A stretch of DNA of 64,000 nucleotides from Pseudomonas sp. SJZ074 (GCF_007828215.1 NZ_VIUE01000007.1:144758-208757), one strand, 5' to 3'; shown: positions 17,623 to 29,903, counted from the stretch's first letter. Notes: generated by a model from the sequence alone, not told the origin. Numbers and translations are program-made.

Positions 17623-17665
17623 GGTCCTTGTGGCGAGGTGAGCGAGCTCCCTCGCCACAAGGACC
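17623..17665. repeat. REP-like hairpin after gshA
   Basis: GGTCCTTGTGGCGAG and CTCGCCACAAGGACC (15-base arms, perfect) enclose 13 bases. It is a member of the GTGGCGAGG REP family placed 18 bases after the gshA stop and may act as its terminator or mRNA-stabilising stem. Confidence 0.75.
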
Positions 17666-17682
17666 TGCTCGACAAATGCGAT

Positions 17683-19266
17683 CTAGTTACTGATCGCCAG
17701 GATGCTCGCCTGGTACGAACCCACGAACACGTCGAAATCGCCTACTTCGTTCTGTTCCAGCTCGGCTTGCTGGGCCAGGGACTCGCGAGCGGAGGCTTCG
17801 AACGCAGCCTGTTCCTGGGCCGGCAATGGTTCGGCACGGAATAACTCGGCGTGAGCCTTGCTCTGGCGCAGGGAGAACTGGGCGAAGCTTTCCTGATGTT
17901 CCGCCATGGCCGCCAGGACCTGAGCGGATGGAGTCAGGGATGGGTCCCGGACCTTTGCCAGTTGTGCATCCAGGGCCTGGCGGTGAGCAGCGCCACCGTG
18001 GCTCTGGTCGAGCAACGATGCCAGCGGAGCGATCTGCTCCAGCAGTTCGATGGCCCATGCTTGCATGTCCACCGATTGGCCCTGGCGCTGCAGTTGCAAG
18101 CCCGGCTTGCGGCCTTCCTTGACCACGGTCAGGAAGTTGTCCGTGGCATTGCCGCATTCGCTGCTTTCGAACAACGGGCTCTCATTGAGGCCGCAATACA
18201 GCAGGAACGCATCGAGGAAACGGGACTCGGTGACGTCGATGCCCAATGGCAGGAACGGGTTGATGTCCAGGCAGCGTACTTCGACATACTGAATGCCCCG
18301 GGCCATCAAGGCCTGGATCGGACGTTCGCCGGTGTAGGTCACCCGCTTGGGACGAATGTTGGAGTAGTACTCGTTTTCGATCTGCAGGATGTTGGTGTTG
18401 AGCTGCACCCACTCGCCGTTCCGATGTGTGCCGACTTCGACATACGGTGCATAAGGCGTCGCCACCGCCTTGCGCAGGCTGTCGGTATAGCTCGCCAGGT
18501 CGTTGTAGCACGGCGTCAGGCCGGCCTGGGCGTTGCTCTGGTAACCCAGGTCGCTCATGCGCAGGCTGGTGGCATAAGGCAGGTACAGGGTGTCCGGGTC
18601 CAGTTGTTCCAATTGATGCGGGCGACCCCGCAGGAAACCGGCGTCCAGGGCTGGCGAGGCGCCGAACAGGTACATCAGCAGCCAGCTGTAGCGACGGAAA
18701 TTACGGATCAGCGCGATGTAGGCCAGCGACTGGAAATCACGGTCGCTGACGTCTGCCGCCTCGGCCTGGCGGAGCAGCGGCCAGAGTTTTTCCGGCAGGG
18801 AAAAGTTGTAGTGGATTCCGGCGATGCATTGCATGGTCTTGCCGTAGCGCAGGGCCAGGCCCTGGCGATAGACATACTTGAGCCGACCGATGTTCGAGGT
18901 GCCGTAATACGCGATGGGAATCTCTTCTTCCGCCGGCAGCGGGCACGGCATCGACGGACTCCACAGGAATTCATCACCGAGTTTGCTGTAGACAAACCGG
19001 TGGATCCTGTCGAGGCTACTCAGGGTATCGGCCGGGTCTGCCAGGGCCGGGGTGATGAACTCCAGCAGCGACTCGGAATAGTCGGTGGTGATCTGCTCGT
19101 TGGTCAGCGCCGAGCCCAGGGCTTCGGGATGCGGAGTCAACGCCAGGCGCCCGCTGTCCGTGACACGCAGGCATTCACGTTCGATACCGTGCAGGCACTG
19201 CTCGAGCAGGGAGAGGTTGGCGCGCTCGCCGAGCAGGGCCAGGCGGCGGTTTAAGAGGTCGCTCAA
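17683..19266 (-). CDS. gshA: Glutamate-cysteine ligase
   Basis: This 527-residue enzyme makes gamma-glutamylcysteine, the first step of glutathione synthesis. Family landmarks are [18 protein letters not shown] near residue 20, [35 protein letters not shown] near 148 and [19 protein letters not shown] near 330. I choose a TTG start at 19266 (giving [14 protein letters not shown]) because AAGGA lies 7 bases upstream; an in-frame GTG five codons earlier (19281) has no ribosome site. It is the PA5203-equivalent of the core block that continues with tex and ompR-envZ. Confidence 0.93.
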   Translation of the reverse strand: MSDLLNRRLALLGERANLSLLEQCLHGIERECLRVTDSGRLALTPHPEALGSALTNEQITTDYSESLLEFITPALADPADTLSSLDRIHRFVYSKLGDEFLWSPSMPCPLPAEEEIPIAYYGTSNIGRLKYVYRQGLALRYGKTMQCIAGIHYNFSLPEKLWPLLRQAEAADVSDRDFQSLAYIALIRNFRRYSWLLMYLFGASPALDAGFLRGRPHQLEQLDPDTLYLPYATSLRMSDLGYQSNAQAGLTPCYNDLASYTDSLRKAVATPYAPYVEVGTHRNGEWVQLNTNILQIENEYYSNIRPKRVTYTGERPIQALMARGIQYVEVRCLDINPFLPLGIDVTESRFLDAFLLYCGLNESPLFESSECGNATDNFLTVVKEGRKPGLQLQRQGQSVDMQAWAIELLEQIAPLASLLDQSHGGAAHRQALDAQLAKVRDPSLTPSAQVLAAMAEHQESFAQFSLRQSKAHAELFRAEPLPAQEQAAFEASARESLAQQAELEQNEVGDFDVFVGSYQASILAISN

Positions 19267-19376
19267 GTTGAATTCCTTCACGCGTCAGTCGCCCCAATAT
19301 GGGGGTGGGCAAGGCGCTCTACAAGGGTGAAGTTGAAACTGGCGTTATCGCCTGGTTTTGGCGCGCCACAACCCCT

Positions 19377-19466
19377 GTAGGAGCGGGCTTGCTCGCGAAG
19401 AGGGTCTATCAGTCAGCATTGATGTGGCCTGACACTCCGCTTTCGCGAGCAAGCCCGCTCCCACAG
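19377..19466. repeat. REP pair (inverted), GAGCGGGCTTGCTCGCG type
   Basis: TGTAGGAGCGGGCTTGCTCG at the left and its complement CGAGCAAGCCCGCTCCCACA at the right flank a partly palindromic core (GTCAG ... CTGAC). It lies between gshA and the thioesterase gene and is a close variant of the 7401 family, with GGGCTTGC instead of GAGCCTGC. Confidence 0.9.
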
Positions 19467-19521
19467 AGAAGCCCGGCGCCGCATTGCAGCATCGAAATTA
19501 ACCCAAATCGATGACAGGGAG

Positions 19522-19905
19522 CTATAGGACAGCGAAGGTGCCTTGTGCTTTTGCGACCAGCTTGTCGCCCTGGGTCACGTCAGCCTCGACCACCAGCGTG
19601 CGTCGGCCTGGATGGAGGACCCGGGCCGTGCACAGCACCTCGCCGTCGGACACGGCGCGAATGTAGTTGATCTTGCATTCGATGGTCGCGCTCTGCTGAT
19701 CAAAGCCATGGACACTGGAGCAAGCCAGGCCCATGGCGATGTCCACCAGGCTGAACAGTGCGCCGCCGTGCAGCTTGCCGCCGCGATTGCGCAACGGCGG
19801 CTCCAGGGCCAGGGCGACTTGCGCTACCCCGTCCCCGAGGCTGTGCAGGCGGCAGCCGAGCAGCTTGAAGAAGGCGCTTTCCACCAGCCCGGCCGGCGCG
19901 TCCAT
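19522..19905 (-). CDS. PaaI-type hotdog thioesterase
   Basis: This 127-residue single hotdog-domain protein probably hydrolyses an acyl-CoA or aryl-CoA. The PaaI-like core is PPLRNRGGKLHGGALFSLVD near residues 36-55, with the HGG turn, followed by IAMGLACSS. The C-terminal strand reads TLVVEADVTQGDKLVAKAQG. Its ATG overlaps the tex stop by the ATGA arrangement, so it is in one transcript with tex; the same pairing occurs in P. aeruginosa (PA5201-PA5202, from memory). The substrate is unknown. Confidence 0.85.
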   Translation of the reverse strand: MDAPAGLVESAFFKLLGCRLHSLGDGVAQVALALEPPLRNRGGKLHGGALFSLVDIAMGLACSSVHGFDQQSATIECKINYIRAVSDGEVLCTARVLHPGRRTLVVEADVTQGDKLVAKAQGTFAVL

Positions 19906-22229
19906 CAGCGCTTCTTCAACTGCTTGGCGTTGGCGAACAGCGAGGCCATGGCGTTGCTGGCCGGGGCTGCGGTGACGGTTTCCTTGCGCGGCGCGGTGTT
20001 TTGCGACTGGCGCGGCGCCGAGCTTGGACGCGGGCCACGGGCACCGTCGACCTTCTCGCCGGGGGTGTCGCTCATGCGCATCGACAGGCCGACGCGTTTG
20101 CGCGGGATGTCGACTTCCATGACCTTCACTTTCACCACGTCACCGGCCTTCACGGCTTCGCGCGGGTCCTTGATGAACTTCTCCGACAAGGCGGAGATAT
20201 GCACCAGGCCGTCCTGATGCACGCCGATGTCGACGAATGCCCCGAAATTGGTGACGTTGGTCACCACGCCTTCCAGGATCATGCCGGGTTGCAGGTCCTT
20301 GAGGTCTTCGACGCCTTCCTGGAACTCGGCGGTCTTGAACTCGGGACGCGGGTCACGGCCGGGCTTCTCCAGTTCTTGCAGGATATCGGTGACGGTGGGC
20401 AGGCCGAAGGTCTCGTCGGTGAATTTCTTCGGGTCCAGGCGCTTGAGGAACGCGGCGTCACCGATCAGCGAACGGATGTCGCGATCGGTCTGGGCGGCGA
20501 TGCGTTGCACCAGCGGATAGGCTTCGGGGTGGACGGCCGACGAATCCAGCGGGTTGTCGCCGTTCATCACGCGCAGGAAGCCGGCGGCCAGTTCGAAGGT
20601 TTTTTCCCCCAGGCGCGGGACTTTCTTCAGCGCGGCTCGGGTTTTGAAGGCGCCGTGCTCATCGCGGTGGGTCACGATGTTCTGCGCCAGCGTAGCGTTG
20701 AGGCCCGAGATCCGCGCCAACAGCGCCACCGAAGCGGTGTTCACGTCCACGCCCACGGCGTTTACGCAGTCTTCCACCACGGCGTCCAGGCCGCGGGCCA
20801 GTTTCAACTGGGACACGTCGTGTTGGTATTGGCCGACACCAATGGATTTCGGGTCGATCTTCACCAGCTCCGCCAGGGGGTCCTGCAGGCGACGGGCAAT
20901 CGATACCGCGCCACGGATCGACACGTCCAGCTCCGGAAACTCCTTGGACGCCAGTTCCGACGCCGAGTAAACAGAAGCGCCAGCCTCGGACACCATGACC
21001 TTGGTCATTTTCATGGCCGGGTATTTCTTGATCAGCTCGGCGGCCAGCTTGTCCGTCTCACGGCTGGCGGTGCCGTTGCCGATGGCGATCAGGTCCACCG
21101 AATGCTTGGCGCACAGGGCGGCGAGCACCGCAAGGGTCTGGTCCCATTTGTTGTGCGGGACGTGAGGATAGACCGTCGTGTGGTCCAGCAGCTTGCCGGT
21201 GGAATCCACCACCGCCACCTTGCAGCCGGTACGCAGGCCCGGGTCCAGGCCCAAGGTGGCGCGTGGGCCGGCCGGTGCCGCTAGCAGCAGGTCGTGCAGG
21301 TTGTGGGCGAAGACGTTGATGGCCTCGGTTTCGGCGTTGTCGCGAAGTTCGCCCAACAGGTCGGTCTCCAGGTGGGTGTAGAGCTTGACCTTCCAGGTCC
21401 AGCGCACCACCTCCGCCAGCCATTTGTCGGCGGCGCGGTTCTGGTTCTGGATGCCGAACTGCTGGCCGATCATGCCTTCGCAGGGGTGCATGGTGCCGGG
21501 CAATTCATCACCGACTTTCAACGCGGAGCTGAGGATGCCTTCGTTACGGCCACGGAAAATTGCCAGGGCGCGGTGGGACGGCACGTTCTTGAGCGGTTCG
21601 TCGTGCTCGAAGTAATCCCGGAACTTCGCCCCTTCCTCTTCCTTGCCTGCAATCACGCGGGCACTGAGGATGGCTTCCTGTTTCAGGAAGTTGCGCAATT
21701 TTTCCAGCAGGTTGGCGTCTTCGGCGAAGCGCTCCATGAGGATGTACTTGGCACCTTCCAGCGCCGCTTTCACGTCTGCCACGCCTTTTTCGGCATCGAC
21801 GAAACGTGCGGCTTCGGCCTCAGGCGCCAGGGTCGGGTCGTTGAACAGCCCGTCGGCCAGTTCGCCAAGCCCGGCTTCCAGGGCGATCTGGCCCTTGGTG
21901 CGGCGCTTCTGTTTGTAGGGCAGGTACAAGTCTTCGAGACGGGTCTTGGTGTCCGCCAACTTGATGTCGCGTTCGAGCGCCGGGGTCAGCTTGCCCTGTT
22001 CCTGAATGCTGGCCAGGATGCTGATACGCCGTTCGTCGAGTTCACGCAGGTAGCGCAGGCGCTCTTCCAGATGACGCAGTTGAGTGTCATCGAGGCTGCC
22101 GGTCACTTCTTTTCGGTAACGGGCGATAAAAGGCACCGTGGAGCCTTCATCGAGTAGCGCGACGGCCGCTTCGACCTGTTGCGGGCGTACGCCGAGTTCC
22201 TCGGCGATGCGGCTGTTGATGCTGTCCAT
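19905..22229 (-). CDS. tex: Transcription accessory protein Tex
   Basis: This 774-residue nucleic-acid-binding protein contains an N-terminal helical region, the YqgF/RuvC-like domain starting [20 protein letters not shown] near residue 325, helix-hairpin-helix repeats near 495-560, and a C-terminal S1 domain from about residue 645 ([22 protein letters not shown]). Tex is cytoplasmic and affects transcription and toxin gene expression. ATG 22229 follows an AGGTGG site; the frame extends five more codons upstream without one. The tail beyond residue 725 is low complexity and basic. Confidence 0.93.
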   Translation of the reverse strand: MDSINSRIAEELGVRPQQVEAAVALLDEGSTVPFIARYRKEVTGSLDDTQLRHLEERLRYLRELDERRISILASIQEQGKLTPALERDIKLADTKTRLEDLYLPYKQKRRTKGQIALEAGLGELADGLFNDPTLAPEAEAARFVDAEKGVADVKAALEGAKYILMERFAEDANLLEKLRNFLKQEAILSARVIAGKEEEGAKFRDYFEHDEPLKNVPSHRALAIFRGRNEGILSSALKVGDELPGTMHPCEGMIGQQFGIQNQNRAADKWLAEVVRWTWKVKLYTHLETDLLGELRDNAETEAINVFAHNLHDLLLAAPAGPRATLGLDPGLRTGCKVAVVDSTGKLLDHTTVYPHVPHNKWDQTLAVLAALCAKHSVDLIAIGNGTASRETDKLAAELIKKYPAMKMTKVMVSEAGASVYSASELASKEFPELDVSIRGAVSIARRLQDPLAELVKIDPKSIGVGQYQHDVSQLKLARGLDAVVEDCVNAVGVDVNTASVALLARISGLNATLAQNIVTHRDEHGAFKTRAALKKVPRLGEKTFELAAGFLRVMNGDNPLDSSAVHPEAYPLVQRIAAQTDRDIRSLIGDAAFLKRLDPKKFTDETFGLPTVTDILQELEKPGRDPRPEFKTAEFQEGVEDLKDLQPGMILEGVVTNVTNFGAFVDIGVHQDGLVHISALSEKFIKDPREAVKAGDVVKVKVMEVDIPRKRVGLSMRMSDTPGEKVDGARGPRPSSAPRQSQNTAPRKETVTAAPASNAMASLFANAKQLKKR

Positions 22230-22585
22230 AAAACCACCTGACAAATGATGAAATCAGGCCCGCCGGCGCAGAACAGGGCTCGGCGAGACTGGTTGAGCGG
22301 CCTGGCGTGGGCCGCTGCCTGGGTCAAGAGAGGCTGCCTGTTGACCCGCGAAATTCAAAAAGTGCTGCCTGGCCAGAGGGAAAAAGACCCATCGAGGGGG
22401 ACGATCCGACATTCCCAGGCACAAAAGGCCGCGCATTATAACCAGCGTTGCGGCTTTCGGGGTGTCAGGGTCTGTAGGTCCGATACCCGTATGGGTGGAG
22501 ATGGAGGAAAAATCTGCTAACAATGCACACGGTGCGTATAACGGCAGCTAGGCCATAATGCGCGCCGAGATCAAAGGAGCTTCCT
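22230..22585. other. Intergenic region between tex and ompR
   Basis: This 356-base gap separates divergent genes and must contain both promoters. A CATAAT hexamer occurs about 35 bases before ompR but no matching -35 box is at the right distance. I see no coding frame, hairpin with a T-tract or repeat family member in it. Confidence 0.5.
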
Positions 22586-23326
22586 ATGAGCAGCACTGCA
22601 CAAACTGCTGAAGGCGAAAAAATTCTGATTGTTGACGACGACCCGGGGCTGAGCAGCCTGCTGGAGCGTTTTTTCGTCAGCAAGGGCTATCGGGCCCGCA
22701 CCGTACCCAATACCGAACAGATGGATCGGCTGCTGGCCCGTGAAGTCTTCAACCTGGTGGTGCTCGACCTGATGCTGCCTGGCGAGGACGGCTTGACGGC
22801 CTGCCGCCGCCTACGCGGCGCGAACAACCAGATCCCGATCATCATGCTCACTGCCAAGGGCGACGAGTTGAGCCGTATCAAGGGCCTGGAATTGGGCGCC
22901 GACGATTACCTGGCCAAGCCGTTCAACCCCGACGAACTCATGGCCCGGGTCAAGGCGGTTCTTCGTCGTCAGTCGGCCCCGGTGCCTGGAGCCCCAGGCA
23001 GCGAAGATGAAAGCGTGACTTTCGGTGATTACGAGCTGTCCCTGGCCACCCGTGAGCTCAAGCGTGGTGATGAAATCCACATGCTGACCACCGGTGAGTT
23101 CGCCGTGCTCAAGGCCCTGGTGATGAACGCCCGTCAACCGCTGACCCGGGACAAGCTCATGAATCTGGCCCGTGGGCGCGAGTGGGATGCGCTGGAGCGC
23201 TCCATCGATGTACAGATTTCCCGCCTGCGTCGGATGATCGAGCCTGACCCTTCCAAGCCGCGCTATATCCAGACCGTCTGGGGCGTAGGCTATGTATTCG
23301 TGCCGGATGGTGCCGCCAGCAAGTGA
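22586..23326 (+). CDS. ompR: OmpR-type response regulator (AmgR-like)
   Basis: This 246-residue protein has a receiver domain with the acidic pair in ILIVDDDPG, the phospho-acceptor D61 in NLVVLDLMLPGEDG and the switch lysine in DDYLAKPFNPDEL, then a winged-helix domain from about residue 140 ending RYIQTVWGVGYVFVPDG. A strong AAAGGAG precedes the ATG. Placed before envZ and beside tex and pckA, it matches P. aeruginosa AmgR, which controls the envelope stress response linked to aminoglycoside tolerance; that role is inferred by position. Confidence 0.93.
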   Translation: MSSTAQTAEGEKILIVDDDPGLSSLLERFFVSKGYRARTVPNTEQMDRLLAREVFNLVVLDLMLPGEDGLTACRRLRGANNQIPIIMLTAKGDELSRIKGLELGADDYLAKPFNPDELMARVKAVLRRQSAPVPGAPGSEDESVTFGDYELSLATRELKRGDEIHMLTTGEFAVLKALVMNARQPLTRDKLMNLARGREWDALERSIDVQISRLRRMIEPDPSKPRYIQTVWGVGYVFVPDGAASK

Positions 23327-23436
23327 TCGGCGATTTGTAGGAGCGGGTGGCCTGGCAGGTTGAGTTTCTTCCAGGCGACTCGCGGTCCATCAGTATGCGA
23401 GCATCGCTCGCTCCTGCAAGTGTGTAGCGGTTATCC

Positions 23437-24750
23437 ATGAAAACCCCGGTTTGGTTCCCCCAGAGTTTCTTTTCCCGCACCCTCTGGCTGGTGCTGATCG
23501 TCGTGCTCTTTTCCAAGGCGCTGACGTTGGTCTACCTGCTGATGAACGAAGATGTCCTGGTGGACCGCCAGTACAGTCACGGCGTTGCTCTGACCCTGCG
23601 CGCCTACTGGGCTGCCGATGAAACCAATCGGGCGAAGATCGCCGAGGCGGCGACGCTGATCCGGGTGGTCGGTGCAGGAGTGCCCGAAGGCGAACAGCAC
23701 TGGCCCTACAGTGAAATCTATCAACGGCAGATGCAGGCCGAACTGGGCACCGATACCGAGGTGCGCCTGAGAATGCATTCGCCCCCGGCATTGTGGGTGC
23801 GTGCCCCAAGCCTGGGGGATGGCTGGCTGAAGGTGCCGTTGTACCCGCATCCCCTGCGTGGCCAGAAAATCTGGAACGTGCTGGGCTGGTTCCTGGCCAT
23901 CGGTCTGTTGTCGACCGCGTCGGCATGGATCTTCGTCAGCCAGCTCAACCAACCGTTGAAACGCCTGGTCTACGCGGCCCGACAGTTGGGCCAGGGGCGT
24001 AGCGTGCGGTTGCCCATCAGTGACACGCCCAGCGAAATGACCGAAGTGTATCGGGCCTTCAACCAGATGGCCGAGGATGTCGAGCAGGCCGGACGCGAGC
24101 GGGAGCTGATGCTCGCCGGGGTCTCCCATGATCTGCGCACGCCGCTGACCCGGTTGCGGCTGTCGCTGGAGCTGATGGGCGAGCGCACCGACCTGACCCA
24201 TGAAATGGTCCGTGATATCGAAGACATGGATGCGATTCTCGACCAGTTCCTGGCGTTCATTCGCGACGGACGCGATGAGTCGGTGGAGGAAGTGGACCTC
24301 AGCGAGTTGGTACGGGAGGTGGTCGCGCCCTATAACCAGGGCGATGAAAAAGTGCACCTGCAGTTGGAGCCGATCCAGCCGTTCCCGTTGCGCCGGGTGT
24401 CGATGAAGCGGCTGCTGAACAACCTGATCGGCAACGCCCTGAACCACGCCGGGGCTGGCGTCGAGGTAGCGGCTTATGTCTCTGGCGACACCAACGCGCC
24501 CTATGTGGTGTTGAGCGTCATGGACCGTGGCGCCGGCATCGATCCGTCGGAGCTGGAGGCCATTTTCAATCCCTTCACCCGTGGCGACCGTGCCCGGGGC
24601 GGAAAGGGCACGGGGTTGGGCCTGGCGATCGTCAAGCGCATTGCCTCGATGCACGGTGGCAACGTCGAGCTGCGCAACCGCGTCGGCGGCGGGCTCGAAG
24701 CGCGGGTGCGGTTGCCGTTGGGGTTGATGCTGCCTAGGGATGCGGTATAG
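23437..24750 (+). CDS. envZ: EnvZ-type sensor histidine kinase (AmgS-like)
   Basis: This 437-residue inner-membrane kinase has a first membrane helix near residues 15-36, a periplasmic loop of about 110 residues, a second helix near 147-168 and a HAMP linker. The phosphorylation site is H231 in AGVSHDLRTPLTRLRLSLEL. The ATPase domain shows the N-box LLNNLIGNALNHAG, the DRGAGIDPSE loop and GGKGTGLGLAIVKRIA. It is the partner of the OmpR-type regulator 110 bases upstream. The gap carries an imperfect REP-like sequence at about 23338-23420. Confidence 0.92.
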   Translation: MKTPVWFPQSFFSRTLWLVLIVVLFSKALTLVYLLMNEDVLVDRQYSHGVALTLRAYWAADETNRAKIAEAATLIRVVGAGVPEGEQHWPYSEIYQRQMQAELGTDTEVRLRMHSPPALWVRAPSLGDGWLKVPLYPHPLRGQKIWNVLGWFLAIGLLSTASAWIFVSQLNQPLKRLVYAARQLGQGRSVRLPISDTPSEMTEVYRAFNQMAEDVEQAGRERELMLAGVSHDLRTPLTRLRLSLELMGERTDLTHEMVRDIEDMDAILDQFLAFIRDGRDESVEEVDLSELVREVVAPYNQGDEKVHLQLEPIQPFPLRRVSMKRLLNNLIGNALNHAGAGVEVAAYVSGDTNAPYVVLSVMDRGAGIDPSELEAIFNPFTRGDRARGGKGTGLGLAIVKRIASMHGGNVELRNRVGGGLEARVRLPLGLMLPRDAV

Positions 24751-24753
24751 AAG

Positions 24754-24818
24754 CAGCGGCGAGCTACGAGCGGCAAGCTACAAGCTGATTGGCTTCTGCT
24801 TGAAGCTCGCAACTGCTC
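24754..24818. repeat. Imperfect inverted repeat of the GCAAGCTACAAGC type
   Basis: Between the convergent envZ and rimK ends, GGCGAGCTACGAGCGGCAAG is partly mirrored by CTTGAAGCTCGCAACTGCTC. AAGCTGC/GCAAGCTACAAGC-like sequences are common intergenic repeats in fluorescent pseudomonads. It may also act as a bidirectional terminator. Confidence 0.5.
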
Positions 24819-25724
24819 CTACCCCTTGCCCTTGGTCCGGGTCATGTTCGGCCCGCCATTCTTTTCCAGATGCTCGATGATGATTCCCGCCACGTTCTTG
24901 TTCGTGGTGGTTTCGATGCCTTCCAGGCCAGGCGAGGAATTGACCTCCATCACCAACGGGCCGTGATTGGATCGCAGAATGTCGACACCCGCCACGGCCA
25001 GGCCCATGACTTTTGCGGCGCGCAGGGCGGTCATGCGTTCTTCCGGGGTGATCTTGATCAGGCTGGCGCTGCCACCGCGATGCAGGTTGGAGCGAAATTC
25101 CCCAGGCCGGGCCTGACGCTTCATCGAAGCGATGACCTTGTCGCCGACCACGAAGCAGCGGATGTCCGCGCCGCCAGCTTCCTTGATGTATTCCTGAACC
25201 ATGATGTTCTGTTTGAGGCCCATGAATGCTTCAATCACCGACTCTGCCGCCGTCGCGGTTTCGCACAGGACCACGCCGATACCCTGGGTACCTTCCAGTA
25301 CCTTGATGACCAGCGGTGCGCCATTGACCATCGCGATCAGATCCGGAATGTCGTCAGGTGAATGAGCAAAACCGGTGACCGGCAGGCCGATACCACGCCG
25401 CGACAGCAATTGCAGCGAGCGCAGCTTGTCCCGGGAGCGGGCGATTGCCACGGATTCATTGAGAGGGAATACCCCCATCATTTCGAACTGGCGCAGTACG
25501 GCGCAGCCATAGAAGGTCACGGATGCACCGATGCGCGGGATCACCGCATCGAACCCCTCCAGTGGTTGGCCCCGGTAATGGATCTGGGGCTTGTGGCTGG
25601 CGATATTCATATAGGCGCGCAGGGTGTCGATCACCACCATTTCATGGCCACGCTCTGTCCCGGCCTCAACCAGGCGACGAGTGGAATACAGACGCGGATT
25701 ACGCGACAGCACAGCGATCTTCAT
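24819..25724 (-). CDS. rimK: Ribosomal protein S6 glutamate ligase RimK
   Basis: This 301-residue ATP-grasp enzyme adds glutamates to the C-terminus of ribosomal protein S6. It starts [20 protein letters not shown] at ATG 25724. Landmarks are the [22 protein letters not shown] segment ([11 protein letters not shown] near residue 92), the ATP-binding [13 protein letters not shown] near 141 and the metal site [13 protein letters not shown] near 265. In P. fluorescens RimK remodels ribosomes and is modulated by c-di-GMP and RimB. The ATG overlaps the rimB stop (ATGA). Confidence 0.93.
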   Translation of the reverse strand: MKIAVLSRNPRLYSTRRLVEAGTERGHEMVVIDTLRAYMNIASHKPQIHYRGQPLEGFDAVIPRIGASVTFYGCAVLRQFEMMGVFPLNESVAIARSRDKLRSLQLLSRRGIGLPVTGFAHSPDDIPDLIAMVNGAPLVIKVLEGTQGIGVVLCETATAAESVIEAFMGLKQNIMVQEYIKEAGGADIRCFVVGDKVIASMKRQARPGEFRSNLHRGGSASLIKITPEERMTALRAAKVMGLAVAGVDILRSNHGPLVMEVNSSPGLEGIETTTNKNVAGIIIEHLEKNGGPNMTRTKGKG

Positions 25725-26203
25725 GCAACACCTGTGGCAGGGGTAGTGGATACCGGGAATGCCGGCTTGTCTTGAACATATTTGATGCCTGGATTGACCA
25801 CCAGTTGGCCGTCGATCAAGGCCTTGGAACCCAACAGCAGGCGATAGCGCATGGACTTGCGGCAAGCCAGAGTGAATTCGACCCGCCAGATCCGATCCCC
25901 GAGTGCCAGCGTGGTGCTGATCACGTAGCGGACCTGGGCATGTCCGTTGGAGCTTTTGATCGTTTTGCGCGCCACCAGCGGGGCTTCGCAGCGGCGATGA
26001 CGCAGTTGTACCACCGTGCCCAGGTGCGCAGTGAAGCGTACCCATTTTTCACCGTCACGCTCGAATGGCTCGATATCGGTGGCGTGCAGACTGGAGGTAC
26101 TGGCACCGGTGTCTATTTTTGCCCGTAGGCCCGCGACTCCCAGGTCCGGGAGCGCCACCCACTCGCGTAGACCGACAACGGTCAAATGGTCAAAAGTCTT
26201 CAA
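25721..26203 (-). CDS. rimB: RimK-associated retropepsin-like protease RimB
   Basis: This 160-residue protein belongs to the family of small proteases paired with RimK. The aspartic-protease-like motif [18 protein letters not shown] lies near residue 28, followed by [18 protein letters not shown] near 130. I choose a TTG start at 26203 ([11 protein letters not shown]) with a distant AGG upstream; the frame is open 18 codons further but that part does not look conserved. In P. fluorescens RimB trims or counteracts polyglutamation of S6. It overlaps rimK by four bases. Confidence 0.82.
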   Translation of the reverse strand: MKTFDHLTVVGLREWVALPDLGVAGLRAKIDTGASTSSLHATDIEPFERDGEKWVRFTAHLGTVVQLRHRRCEAPLVARKTIKSSNGHAQVRYVISTTLALGDRIWRVEFTLACRKSMRYRLLLGSKALIDGQLVVNPGIKYVQDKPAFPVSTTPATGVA

Positions 26204-26444
26204 TAGAAACAACCTGTGATCGGTACTTCGGATCAGCGAACCTGCGAGTCGCGGCATTCGTACAGAATAATCACAAAATGGCGACAGTTATCCAGTGGCC
26301 TGTCTGGCTGATTCATGCACTTGATTTCAGCGCAAGATTTGCCGGAAGGGCCGGTTCGGTCGGCATTCTATCTGTCGGCGCGAATTCGTGCGCCCGACAA
26401 AAACGGTAGTACAGTTCTGGCTATTGGCAGAAAGAGGAATTGCA

Positions 26445-26849
26445 GTGACACAAAAACAGGAAGAGGACGACAAGGTCCGTCTCGATAAGTGGTTGTGGGC
26501 GGCACGATTTTATAAAACACGTGCGCTTGCCAAGGCCGCCATCGAAAGCGGCAAGGTTCACCATCGGGGCGAACGTTGCAAGCCGGGCAAAGAGCCGCGC
26601 ATCGGTGATGAGTACGTCATTCGCGCCGGGTTCGATGAAAAGACCGTAGTGGTCGAGGCCCTGTCGATCGTGCGGCGTGGGGCACCTGAGGCGCAGACCC
26701 TGTATCGTGAAACCGAAGCCAGCATTGCCAGGCGCGAAGCCGCCGCTGCTCAATGCAAGGCCGGAGCCCTGGGGGTCAGTACCGACGGCAAGCCGAGCAA
26801 GAAACAGCGTCGGGATCTGTTCAAGTTCCGCGGCAGCAACAGCGAATAA
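26445..26849 (+). CDS. hslR: Heat-shock protein Hsp15, S4-domain RNA-binding protein
   Basis: This 134-residue protein binds stalled 50S subunits carrying peptidyl-tRNA. The S4 domain is at residues 13-65 (RLDKWLWAARFYKTRALAKA, then GKVHHRGERCKPGKEPRIGD). The C-terminal tail is basic (KPSKKQRRDLFKFRG). GTG at 26445 is the start, with AGAGGA 6 bases upstream; the frame continues upstream without a site. It precedes hslO, as in other gamma-proteobacteria. Confidence 0.9.
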   Translation: MTQKQEEDDKVRLDKWLWAARFYKTRALAKAAIESGKVHHRGERCKPGKEPRIGDEYVIRAGFDEKTVVVEALSIVRRGAPEAQTLYRETEASIARREAAAAQCKAGALGVSTDGKPSKKQRRDLFKFRGSNSE

Positions 26850-26888
26850 AAACGCTTCCAGAACAATGCGCATTGTCTGGAGGATCTA

Positions 26889-26920
26889 CTGTGGCGAGGG
26901 GATTTAGCGAAACGCCACAG
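26889..26920. repeat. REP-like hairpin between hslR and hslO
   Basis: CTGTGGCG and CGCCACAG (8-base perfect arms) enclose 16 bases containing AGGGGATTTAGCG. It looks like a degenerate member of the GTGGCGAGG family and may limit read-through from hslR. Confidence 0.55.
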
Positions 26921-27032
26921 AAAGGTATTGGATGCAACGAACGGTGCGGCTGTCCCTCCCTTGCTTGGAACCACCTTCGAATGCCCATAAAATGTTCGAC
27001 ATCCTTTGCCATCACCTCAGATACCCATCCTT

Positions 27033-27935
27033 ATGACTGATTTACCGGATAATGACTGCACCCAACGTTTCATCTTTGATGACATCGACGCCCGTGGCGA
27101 ACTGGTGGCGTTGGAGCGTAGCTATGCCGAAGTCCTTGCCAAGCACCCCTATCCGGAGCCGGTCGCGCAACTGCTCGGTGAGTTGATGGCGGCGGCGTCG
27201 CTGTTGATCGGTACGTTGAAATTCGATGGCTTGCTGATCCTCCAGGCCCGCTCCGAAGGGCCGGTTCCGATGCTGATGATCGAATGCTCCAGCGAACGCG
27301 AGATCCGGGGCCTGGCCCGCTATCACGCCGATCAGATCGCCCCAGGCGCGGCGCTGGCCGACCTGATGCCCAATGGTGTGCTGGCCCTGACGGTCGACCC
27401 GACCCATGGCAAGCGCTACCAGGGCATTGTCGATCTCGACGGCGCGTCCCTGGCCGAATGCTTCACCAATTACTTCGTCATGTCCCAGCAGACCAATACC
27501 AGGTTCTGGCTCTATGCCGACGGACGGCGCGCCCGCGGCCTGCTACTGCAACAATTGCCCGTCGACCGCATCCGTGACCCGGAAGAACGTGAGGCCAGCT
27601 GGCAGCACGTCACGGCTCTGGCCAGCACCTTGAACGCCGACGAGCTGCTGAGCCTGGACAACGAAACGGTACTGCGTCGTCTCTACCACGAAGAAGCCGT
27701 GCGTCTGTTCGACGAGTTGCCGGTGCGCTTCCAATGCAGTTGCTCTCGTGAACGATCCGGCAATGCGCTGGTCAGTCTGGGTCTGGAAGATGCGCAGCAT
27801 CTGGTCATCGAGCATGGCGGTGCCATCGAGATCGATTGTCAGTTTTGCAATGAGCGTTACCTGTTCGATGGGGCGGACGTTGCGCAATTGTTCGCCGGAG
27901 CGGGTGTCGAGGCACCGTCAGATACTCGTCACTGA
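27033..27935 (+). CDS. hslO: Redox-regulated holdase chaperone Hsp33
   Basis: This 300-residue cytoplasmic chaperone is activated by oxidation. The four zinc-binding cysteines are C235 and C237 (QCSCSRE) and C269 and C272 ([10 protein letters not shown]), the expected CxC-x31-CxxC arrangement. The N-terminal domain begins [23 protein letters not shown] 27033 is chosen over an in-frame start 9 codons upstream because family members start at the shorter position. Confidence 0.93.
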   Translation: MTDLPDNDCTQRFIFDDIDARGELVALERSYAEVLAKHPYPEPVAQLLGELMAAASLLIGTLKFDGLLILQARSEGPVPMLMIECSSEREIRGLARYHADQIAPGAALADLMPNGVLALTVDPTHGKRYQGIVDLDGASLAECFTNYFVMSQQTNTRFWLYADGRRARGLLLQQLPVDRIRDPEEREASWQHVTALASTLNADELLSLDNETVLRRLYHEEAVRLFDELPVRFQCSCSRERSGNALVSLGLEDAQHLVIEHGGAIEIDCQFCNERYLFDGADVAQLFAGAGVEAPSDTRH

Positions 27936-28053
27936 ATCGGTTCAGTGTAGGTAAATCTCCTGACAAACGCCGGATTTACGCCGTACTGACGGGAGGGCCC
28001 TACTCTTTTTGGGCTTTTCTGGCATAATCCGGCCCACTTTTTTCGGGTAGTAG

Positions 28054-29658
<1,605 letters not shown>

Positions 29659-29671
29659 GGTTTGGTCAGCC

Positions 29672-29704
29672 ATAAAAAACCGCCCTTTGGGGCGGTTTTT
29701 TATG
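29672..29704 (+). terminator. Rho-independent terminator of pckA
   Basis: AAAAAACCGCC and GGCGGTTTTTT form a GC-rich stem with a CTTTGG-containing loop and T-tract, 14 bases after the pckA stop. The symmetric A and T tracts allow function in both directions. Confidence 0.85.
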
Positions 29705-29709
29705 GGCGG

Positions 29710-29898
29710 CTATTTGTGTGAGGAGAGGTGGAAGGCGGGTGCCATGCTGTCCTGATCACGCTTGGACAACCCCAAGGCTCCAGCCAATACGGACCATTGG
29801 CTGACGACCTCTTTAAACTGCGAAATGATGCCCTGCGCATCCTTTTGGTTGACCCGAAAGTACTCAGCTACTTCCAGGACAAGCTCAAGGTCCACCCT
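29710..29898 (-). pseudogene. HipA C-terminal remnant
   Basis: The frame encodes about 61 residues, VDLELVLEVAEYFRVNQKDA followed by QGIISQFKEVVSQW and a GLSKRDQDSMAPAF end, which match the last helices of HipA-type serine/threonine kinases (pattern L-EVAEYF, then V-x2-W, then RMAPAF). No kinase core is present upstream, where a different small gene ends at 29904. I read it as the tail of a lost hipBA toxin-antitoxin locus. A GTG at 29895 could begin a tiny protein but has no ribosome site. Confidence 0.6.
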
Positions 29899-29903
29899 GA
29901 TGC

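Noticed and set aside
23338..23420. A REP pair between ompR and envZ
   Set aside because: AGGAGCGGGTGGCC and GCTCGCTCCT match only at the outer bases; the symmetry is too weak to list as a repeat.
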